Assembly (NCBI GenBank): GCA_947258795.1
Contig: CAMYJU010000004.1
Span: 111,016-175,015, forward strand
DNA from: an uncultured Gammaproteobacteria bacterium
GTDB taxonomy: Bacteria > Pseudomonadota > Gammaproteobacteria > DRJJ01
Length of the DNA stretch: 64,000 nt
Direction: 5' to 3'
Shown in pieces: positions 57,707-64,000 of the stretch. A program made the position numbers and the translations under genes. Every line of letters starts with the position of its first letter. Within the stretch, counting starts at the first letter, position 1. Under the pieces are notes generated by a model, which was given only the letters and a program-made list of their open reading frames with translations, did not search any database and was not told the origin of the DNA.

Positions 57707-58690
57707 ATGACTGATTATAAAGACACCGGCATCCTGCTGGTCAACCTCGGTACACCGGATGCCCCCGAGCCGGCGGCACTGCGACGCTATCTGGGCGAAT
57801 TCCTGTCAGACCCGCGTGTGATCGACCGTAATCCCTTACTATGGAAGCTGGTATTACATGGCGTTATCCTGCGCATACGCCCGCGTCGTTCGGCCAAGGC
57901 TTATAAAAAGGTATGGCTTGCAAATGGCTCCCCGTTACTGGTGTACTCGCAAAATCTGACCGAGCGCTTGATCGGGAAGCTGCAAAACGATTCTGCAGAG
58001 TCACCACGTGTCGCGCTGGGCATGCGTTACGGTAACCCGTCGATCAACCAGGCGCTTGAAGAACTGCAACAGGCCGGCCTGTCCCGGCTGATTGTATTAC
58101 CGCTGTACCCACAGTATTCGGCCACCACCACGGCGACCACTTTCGATGCGCTGGCTCAGGTGTTCAGACAGTGGCGCCAGGTCCCGGAGCTGCACTTTGT
58201 CGACAGTTATTACCGCGAGCCCGCCTATATCAACGCACTGGCCGAATCGGTGCGTCACGACTGGCAAACCAATGGCGAGACCGAGCGCCTGCTGATCTCG
58301 TTTCATGGCCTGCCGGAACGTTATATCAAGGCCGGCGACCCGTACCGCGAACAGTGCGAGGACACCGGAGAACGCCTGCGTCTGGCCCTCGGGCTTGACG
58401 AAGACCGCTGCCAGCTCGCATTCCAGTCACGCTTCGGGCCGGAGGCCTGGATCCAGCCCTATACCGACAAGACCCTGGAACAATGGGGCAAGGATGGCGT
58501 CAAGAGTGTCTCTATCATAGCGCCAGGTTTTTCCGTCGATTGTCTGGAAACACTGGAAGAACTGGCCATGGAGAATCGCGACATCTTCCTGGATGCCGGC
58601 GGCGAGTCGTATCGTTACATCGGCGCGTTGAATGACAGTGACGCGCATATCGAGGTGTTGATGGAAGTGTTGAGGCCTTATTTGGACTAA
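57707..58690 (+). CDS. hemH: Ferrochelatase
   Basis: Inserts Fe(II) into protoporphyrin IX, the last step of heme synthesis. ILLVNLGTPDAPEPAALRRY, LPLYPQYSATTTATTF and the catalytic His in SFHGLPERYIKAGDPY are clear, and the late acidic stretch IAPGFSVDCLETLEE closes the site. At 327 residues it is the proteobacterial form without a C-terminal iron-sulfur extension. Confidence 0.97.
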   Translation: MTDYKDTGILLVNLGTPDAPEPAALRRYLGEFLSDPRVIDRNPLLWKLVLHGVILRIRPRRSAKAYKKVWLANGSPLLVYSQNLTERLIGKLQNDSAESPRVALGMRYGNPSINQALEELQQAGLSRLIVLPLYPQYSATTTATTFDALAQVFRQWRQVPELHFVDSYYREPAYINALAESVRHDWQTNGETERLLISFHGLPERYIKAGDPYREQCEDTGERLRLALGLDEDRCQLAFQSRFGPEAWIQPYTDKTLEQWGKDGVKSVSIIAPGFSVDCLETLEELAMENRDIFLDAGGESYRYIGALNDSDAHIEVLMEVLRPYLD

Positions 58691-58801
58691 AACAGATTAA
58701 TCCAGCTATTGCCGTCATCCCTGAACGGGATTAAATGACGATTTATTATGACCAATACCTTGGTTGATTGGCAAGGCAATTTTGCGTAAATACCTTCGAC
58801 G

Positions 58802-60268
58802 TCAAGGCAGCTCTGTACTACCCATCAGGTAACGATCGATCTCGCGTGCGGCGCCACGGCCTTCATTGATCGCCCAGACCACCAGTGACTGGCCACGACG
58901 GCAGTCACCCGCCGCATAGACGCCTTCTACGCTGGTCACATACTGGTCGTACGCGGCCTGGTAATTGCCGCGCTCATCCAGCTCGATGCCCACAGCCTCA
59001 CTGACATAGTGCTCCGGGCTGACAAAACCCATGGACAACAACACCAGGTCGGCCGGCCATTCGCGCTCCGAACCGTCCACTTCCTGCATCTGCCACCGGC
59101 CATCCTCTTCATTACGGGTCCACTGCACCTGCACGGTCTTCACCGCCTTGACCTGACCGTTGCCATCATCGACAAATCCCTTGGTCAGCAGGCAGTACTG
59201 ACGTGGATCGTCGCCATTTTTTGCTTCCGCCTCCGCATGACCATAGTCGACGCGGAAGATCAGTGGCCAGGTCGGCCATGGATTGTCCTCGGCACGTTGT
59301 TCCGGCGGCTGCGGCAACAACTCGAAGTTGACCACGGACGAACAGCCATGGCGCAGCGAGGTGCCGATGCAGTCGGTACCGGTATCACCACCACCGATCA
59401 CGATCACGTGCTTGTCCTTCGCAGATATATAATTGCCATCCTGCAAATTCGAATCGAGCAGGCTGCGGGTATTCGCGGTCAGAAATTCCATCGCGAAATG
59501 CACACCTTCGAGTTCGCGGCCATCGACCGGCAGGTCACGCGCCTCGGTGGCACCGGTGGTCAGCAGTACGCTGTCGAACTGCTTGCGCAATTCATCCAGC
59601 GTAACATCCTTGCCCACGTCGGTATTGGTCACAAATTCGATACCGGCCGAACGCATCAGCTCAATGCGGCGCTCGACGATCTGCTTGTCCAGCTTCATGT
59701 TTGGAATACCATACATAAGCAGGCCACCAATACGATCGGCACGCTCGTAGACCGTGACCAGGTGTCCGGCGCGATTCAACTGCTCGGCGGCCGCCATGCC
59801 TGCCGGCCCGGAACCGACTACGGCAACTTTTTTACCGCTACGCGCGGCCGGTTGCTGCACCTGCACCCAGCCCTGCTCAAAACCGTTATCGATGATCGAC
59901 GCCTCGATATTCTTGATGGTCACGGCCGGGTTGGTAATACCAAGCACACAGGCACCTTCGCAGGGTGCCGGGCAGACACGGCCGGTAAACTCGGGGAAAT
60001 TATTGGTCTTGTGCAGGCGGTCCAGCGCCTCACGCCAGCGGCCATTATAGACCAGGTCATTCCATTCCGGGATCAGGTTATCGACCGGACAGCCATTGGT
60101 TGATTGACAAAACGGCACGCCACAGTCCATACAACGTGCGCCCTGGGTCTGCAGATGATCCCAGTCATGCTCGGTATAGATCTCGTCAAAATCACCCAGG
60201 CGCGCGATCGGATCGCGGTAGGGTTCTGTCTTGCGTTCGAATTCCTTAAATCCGGTTACCTTACCCAT
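58802..60268 (-). CDS. gltD: Glutamate synthase small subunit
   Basis: The FAD/iron-sulfur beta subunit that passes electrons from NADPH to the large subunit. It has N-terminal cysteine clusters ([17 protein letters not shown] and [14 protein letters not shown]), the FAD-binding [18 protein letters not shown] (about 151-168), and the NADPH-binding [14 protein letters not shown] (about 291-304). The 488-residue length is normal. It lies 29 bases after gltB on the same strand. Confidence 0.96.
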   Translation of the reverse strand: MGKVTGFKEFERKTEPYRDPIARLGDFDEIYTEHDWDHLQTQGARCMDCGVPFCQSTNGCPVDNLIPEWNDLVYNGRWREALDRLHKTNNFPEFTGRVCPAPCEGACVLGITNPAVTIKNIEASIIDNGFEQGWVQVQQPAARSGKKVAVVGSGPAGMAAAEQLNRAGHLVTVYERADRIGGLLMYGIPNMKLDKQIVERRIELMRSAGIEFVTNTDVGKDVTLDELRKQFDSVLLTTGATEARDLPVDGRELEGVHFAMEFLTANTRSLLDSNLQDGNYISAKDKHVIVIGGGDTGTDCIGTSLRHGCSSVVNFELLPQPPEQRAEDNPWPTWPLIFRVDYGHAEAEAKNGDDPRQYCLLTKGFVDDGNGQVKAVKTVQVQWTRNEEDGRWQMQEVDGSEREWPADLVLLSMGFVSPEHYVSEAVGIELDERGNYQAAYDQYVTSVEGVYAAGDCRRGQSLVVWAINEGRGAAREIDRYLMGSTELP

Positions 60269-60297
60269 GCTTCACTTCTCTTCAATACAGACAGGCT

Positions 60298-62690
60298 TTA
60301 TGCGGCGGCCTGTTGTTTTTTCAGTTCTTCCAGTATCCGTTTGTAATCGGTCGGCATTACCTTGACGAACTGCGACAAGGTGGTATCCCAGTCAGCCAGC
60401 AGGCGTTCGGCCACCGGCGAACCGGTATATCGCTGGTGATTTTCGATCAGGGTACGCAGCTCGGCAATATCCTCTTCGGCCTGCAGGGTTTCCAGTTCGA
60501 CCATGCCGGGATTGACGCGCGTGGCAAAGTCGCCCTCATGGTCCCAGACATAGGCGATACCACCACTCATGCCGGCCGCGAAGTTACGCCCGGTCTTGCC
60601 CAGGATCACCGCGCGACCACCAGTCATGTATTCACATCCATGGTCACCGACACCTTCGACCACTGCGCTGGCGCCACTGTTGCGCACACAGAAACGCTCC
60701 GCGGCAATGCCACGAAAATAGGCCTCACCACTGGTAGCGCCGTACAGGCAGACATTACCAACGATGATGTTTTCCTCAGCGACAAAGCTGCTCTGTTCCG
60801 GCGGATACACAACGATGCGTCCACCGGACAGCCCTTTGCCGATATAGTCATTCGCATCACCTTCGACTTCGATGGTGACGCCCTTGGCCATAAACGCACC
60901 CAGGCTTTGTCCGGCCGAGCCTTTCAGCTTGATATGGATGGTGTCGTCCGGCAGCAGCTCGGCACCCCATTTCTTCGCAATTTCGTGTGACAGCATGGTG
61001 CCGACCACGCGGTTGATGTTGATCACCGGCAGCTCGATGTTAACCTTCTCGCCACGTTCGATCGCCGGCTTGGCCAGCTCGATCAGTTTGTAGTCCAGTG
61101 CATCATCGAGACCATGGTCCTGTTTGATGGCCTGGTGCACCTGAACATGTTCATGCGGTTTGGTCGCCGGGGTCAGGATCGCGCTCAGATCCAGGCCCTG
61201 TGCCTTCCACTCGGCCAGCGCCGGATCCATTTCCAGTACATCCACGCGCCCGATCATTTCGTTAACGGTACGGAAGCCCAGTTCGGCCATGATCTGGCGT
61301 AACTCATTGGCAACCATAAACAGGTAGTTGACGACATGCTCCGGCTTGCCGCTGAACTTCTTGCGCAACTCCGGGTCCTGGGTCGCGATACCGACCGGGC
61401 AGGTATTCAGGTGACACTTGCGCATCATGATACAGCCCAGGGTAATCAGCGGCGCGGTTGAGAAACCGAATTCCTCGGCACCGAGCAGGGCCGCGATCGC
61501 GACATCACGACCGGTCTTGAGTTGACCGTCGGTCTGGATCACGGTACGCGAACGCAGGTCGTTCAGCACCAGGGTCTGGTGGGTCTCCGCCACACCCAGC
61601 TCCCACGGCAGCCCGGCATGCTTGATCGAGGTCAGCGGAGACGCACCGGTACCGCCGTCATGGCCGGCGATCACGATATGATCGGCCTTGGCCTTGCTCA
61701 CACCGGAGGCAATTGTACCGACCCCCATCTCCGCAACCAGTTTCACGCTGATACGCGATGACGGATTGGAATTCTTCAGATCATGGATCAGCTGCGCCAG
61801 GTCCTCGATCGAATAGATATCGTGATGCGGAGGCGGACTGATCAGGCCGACTCCCGGGGTGGAATGCCTGATGCTGGCAATATTCTTGTCGACCTTGCCA
61901 CCAGGCAACTCACCGCCCTCACCGGGCTTGGCACCCTGCGAGACCTTGATCTGCAGCTCGTCGGCATTGGTCAGGTAATTAATCGTGACACCAAATCGGC
62001 CCGACGCGACCTGCTTGATCGCGGAACGTTTCGAATCGCCATTGCCCATCGGTTCGAAACGTGCACTGTCCTCGCCACCTTCGCCGGTATTGGACTTGCC
62101 GCCGATACGGTTCATCGCAATCGCCAGCGATTCATGACTTTCCGCGGAAATGGAGCCAAAACTCATCGCGCCGGTGGCAAAGCGTTTGACGATCTCCTTG
62201 GCAGGCTCCACCTCATCGACAGAGATCGAACCACCATTCACACCTTGTTTGAATGTCATCAGACCACGCAGGGTACATTTGCTGGTCTGCGCATTAGCGT
62301 GTTTGGAAAATCGCCAGTAGGCACTTTCGTCATTACTGCGCGCAGCCAGCTGGATATCGGCAATGCTCTGCGGGTCCCACATGTGGTGATCACCCTTCGC
62401 GCGCCAGTGGAAATCACCGGTATTCGGCAACACCGGCAAACGCCCGTCATCTCGCTGTGGATAACCACGCTGATGACGACGTAACAGCTCTTCGGCAAGG
62501 GTATCGAAACCGGCGCCCTGGATACGGCTTGGCGTACCGACAAAGCAGCGCTCGATCACACTGTCCGCCAGGCCAACGGCCTCAAAGATCTGCGCACCCT
62601 TGTAGGAATGCAGCGTGGAAATACCCATCTTGGCCATGACCTTGAGCATGCCCTTGGCAACACCCTTGCGATAGGCCGTGACGATCTTGT
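60298..62690 (-). pseudogene. gltB: Glutamate synthase large subunit, N-terminal half missing at a sequence junction
   Basis: About 797 C-terminal residues of GltB (normally about 1500) are present. They begin within [20 protein letters not shown] and include the FMN-binding core ([37 protein letters not shown]), the 3Fe-4S cysteines ([15 protein letters not shown]) and the C-terminal GxGxG domain. The glutaminase domain with its N-terminal Cys and the central domain are absent. Homology stops at about 62,690, where the sequence changes into an unrelated mscS gene on the other strand; the open frame that continues to 63642 is only the antisense of that gene. The gene is probably intact in the organism and cut by an assembly error. 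Confidence 0.92.
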
Positions 62691-62705
62691 CGTCCTGGTC
62701 ACGGC
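62675..62705. other. Junction between two unrelated DNA sources
   Basis: To the left is gltB coding sequence (minus) with the codon habits of the rest of the window. To the right is an mscS gene (plus), richer in GC and in C-ending codons such as CTC, GTC and ATC. Both genes are cut internally and no transposon end, direct repeat or attachment site is seen. The exact breakpoint cannot be set closer than about 15 bases by eye. Confidence 0.85.
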
Positions 62706-63708
62706 CGTCTTCGCCATCGCCCCGGTCTGGACGATCCCGGTCCTGCCGTTGGCGCAGTGGCTGATCGAGGTGTCGGCCAGCTTCCAGATCGGCAGCGTGA
62801 CGATATCTCTCGCCGACATCGGCATGGCGCTGATCGTCTTCGCGATCGCGCTGATGTTCGTGCGCTGGCTGCAGCGCGGCCTTGCCGAGCGCGTGTTGCC
62901 GGAAACACGGATGGAAACGGGTCTGCAACACTCGATAGCCGCGGGATTCGGTTATATCGGCATAACTCTCGCGGCCGTGGTGGCGATATCCGTGGGCGGT
63001 CTCGACCTGACAAACCTTGCGCTTATCGCCGGCGCCCTCTCCGTCGGCATCGGCTTCGGCCTGCAGAACGTCGTCAACAATTTCGTCTCCGGCGTCATCC
63101 TCCTGATCGAGCGGCCGATCAAGGTCGGCGACTGGGTGGTCGTCGGCACCAATGAGGGTACCGTCAAACGAATCCGGGTCCGGGCAACGGAAATCGAGAC
63201 GTTCCGGCGCGCATCGGTGATCATCCCGAACTCCGAGCTGCTCTCGACCTCCGTCGTCAACTGGACCCACACGGACCGCCTGGGGCGGGTCGAGATTCCT
63301 GTTGGCGTGGCCTATGGGTCCGACCCGGACCAGGTGCGGCAGGTTCTCCTCGACGTCGCGCGGGCGAACTCGCAGATAACCAGCCGGCCGCCGCCCTTCG
63401 TTATGTTCAGGGATTTCGGGGATTCCGCACTGATCTTCGAGCTGCGATGCTATTTGTACGATATCGGTCAGATCATCGTTGTCGGTACGGACCTGCGCTT
63501 CGCCATCGACAAGGCGTTCCGCGAGCACGGCATCCAGATCCCGTTCCCGCAGCGCGATCTGCATCTCAAGGACTTCGAAAAACTGAGCGATGTCGCAACG
63601 CCCCGGGAACGGGAACCCGACGCCGCCGTGGATACAAAGCATGCGACGCCGGCGACGGGCGACGCCCCGCCGGCGCCGGACGGGGGTGACCCGAAGGAAC
63701 CGGCGTAA
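62690..63708 (+). CDS. MscS-family mechanosensitive channel, 5' end missing
   Basis: The C-terminal part of a small-conductance mechanosensitive channel. Visible are membrane helices, the pore helix ([19 protein letters not shown]), the beta domain ([19 protein letters not shown], then [17 protein letters not shown] and the NWTH segment) and the C-terminal alpha/beta domain, with a Pro/Asp-rich tail. The style is that of large alphaproteobacterial MscS proteins. The start lies beyond the junction, so at least half the protein is absent. The reading frame is open to the left of the junction only by chance. Confidence 0.88.
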
Positions 63709-63763
63709 CAGGCGGTGCCCTTGCCTCTTGCGTTCGGCGGCCGGATCACGGTCTACTGCCGGA

Positions 63764-64000
63764 ATGCCGCAGGAAGGTCATGTCATCGCAGTTCGCCGGG
63801 TCGCAGCGTTGGGATGTGCGGCCGCTCTCTTTGCCTGCACGCCGCCGCCGACCGCCACGGATACCGGCGCCCTGCCGGCACGGATCGTCCTGCATTACGA
63901 CTTCGCGGGCGACTGGGCGGCGACGGCGGGGGATTACTGCGAGGAGCGGCTGGACCTGTCGCAGGGCGTATTCCTGACCATCGCCGGTGCCGACAGCGGC
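63764..64000 (+). CDS. Putative lipoprotein, 3' end outside window
   Basis: From ATG 63764 the 79 residues present have a short basic start, a hydrophobic core and a lipobox ALFAC (Cys at residue 25), then a Thr/Pro-rich linker and the start of a globular domain ([15 protein letters not shown]). The frame stays open to the window end. It belongs to the same foreign segment as the mscS fragment. The function is unknown. Confidence 0.6.
   Translation, partial: MPQEGHVIAVRRVAALGCAAALFACTPPPTATDTGALPARIVLHYDFAGDWAATAGDYCEERLDLSQGVFLTIAGADSG

Noticed and set aside
62691..63642. N-terminal 300 residues of the long minus-strand frame continuous with gltB
   Set aside because: It is the antisense of the mscS gene, with Arg/Asp/His-rich sequence typical of a shadow frame and no GltB similarity.

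Overview
The window reads as a gammaproteobacterial chromosome segment (bases 1 to about 62,690) joined at its right end to about 1.3 kb of unrelated, GC-rich, alphaproteobacterial-looking DNA. The main part carries housekeeping clusters in typical gammaproteobacterial order: gmk-rpoZ-spoT-ridA-recG, ubiC-ubiA, ponA facing pilMNOPQ, aroK-aroB-dgt-SPOR protein-hemE, and gltB-gltD. Type IV pili, an FixGH cytochrome-oxidase assembly pair, zinc-type L31 and several c-di-GMP and chemotaxis proteins suggest a free-living, surface-associated, respiring bacterium, perhaps an uncultured Chromatiales-like lineage. The genus cannot be told from this sequence.

Layout: 1-1421 holds the end of ccoG (fixG) and fixH. 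1422-1759 is a run of palindromic intergenic repeats. 1760-9268 (minus) is the minor pilin operon pilV-pilW-pilX-(small exported protein)-pilY1-pilE, divergent from a chemoreceptor at 9634. 11881-14335 (minus) has a lone receiver domain protein, dtd-pip and a membrane protein. 14458-14697 is a gene-free stretch that looks like a structured small RNA with GGA motifs in hairpin loops and a strong terminator. 14736-19613 has an esterase, typA, a nitroreductase, a methyltransferase and a receiver-like protein. 19895-28955 runs through a small protein, ubiA, ubiC, recG, ridA, spoT, rpoZ, gmk and yicC. 29040-34839 (plus) has a Ser/Thr kinase and PP2C phosphatase pair, then rph, rdgB, trhP and hemW. 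35150-38432 has rpmE, a secreted nuclease, malic enzyme and malate dehydrogenase. 38421-41552 (minus) is a hypothetical gene and ponA. 41955-46930 is pilMNOPQ. 47018-53098 is aroK to hemE. 53217-57064 is an HD-GYP/GGDEF-EAL c-di-GMP operon, followed by a convergent DUF2914 gene, hemH, and gltD plus the C-terminal half of gltB.

How it fits together: the pilM-Q alignment and secretin complex and the minor pilin/PilY1 set build and prime the same type IV pilus. The c-di-GMP operon, the chemoreceptor and the single receiver protein are the kind of inputs that control pilus use. The candidate CsrA-sequestering RNA, if real, would add a post-transcriptional layer. SpoT, omega and Gmk link ppGpp to transcription and GTP supply.

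The most important caution is at about 62,690. There gltB loses its whole N-terminal half and the sequence switches, in opposite orientation, into the middle of an mscS gene of different base composition. This is most simply an assembly chimera, so the last 1.3 kb should not be treated as part of this genome. No tRNA, rRNA, CRISPR array, insertion sequence or prophage was seen.
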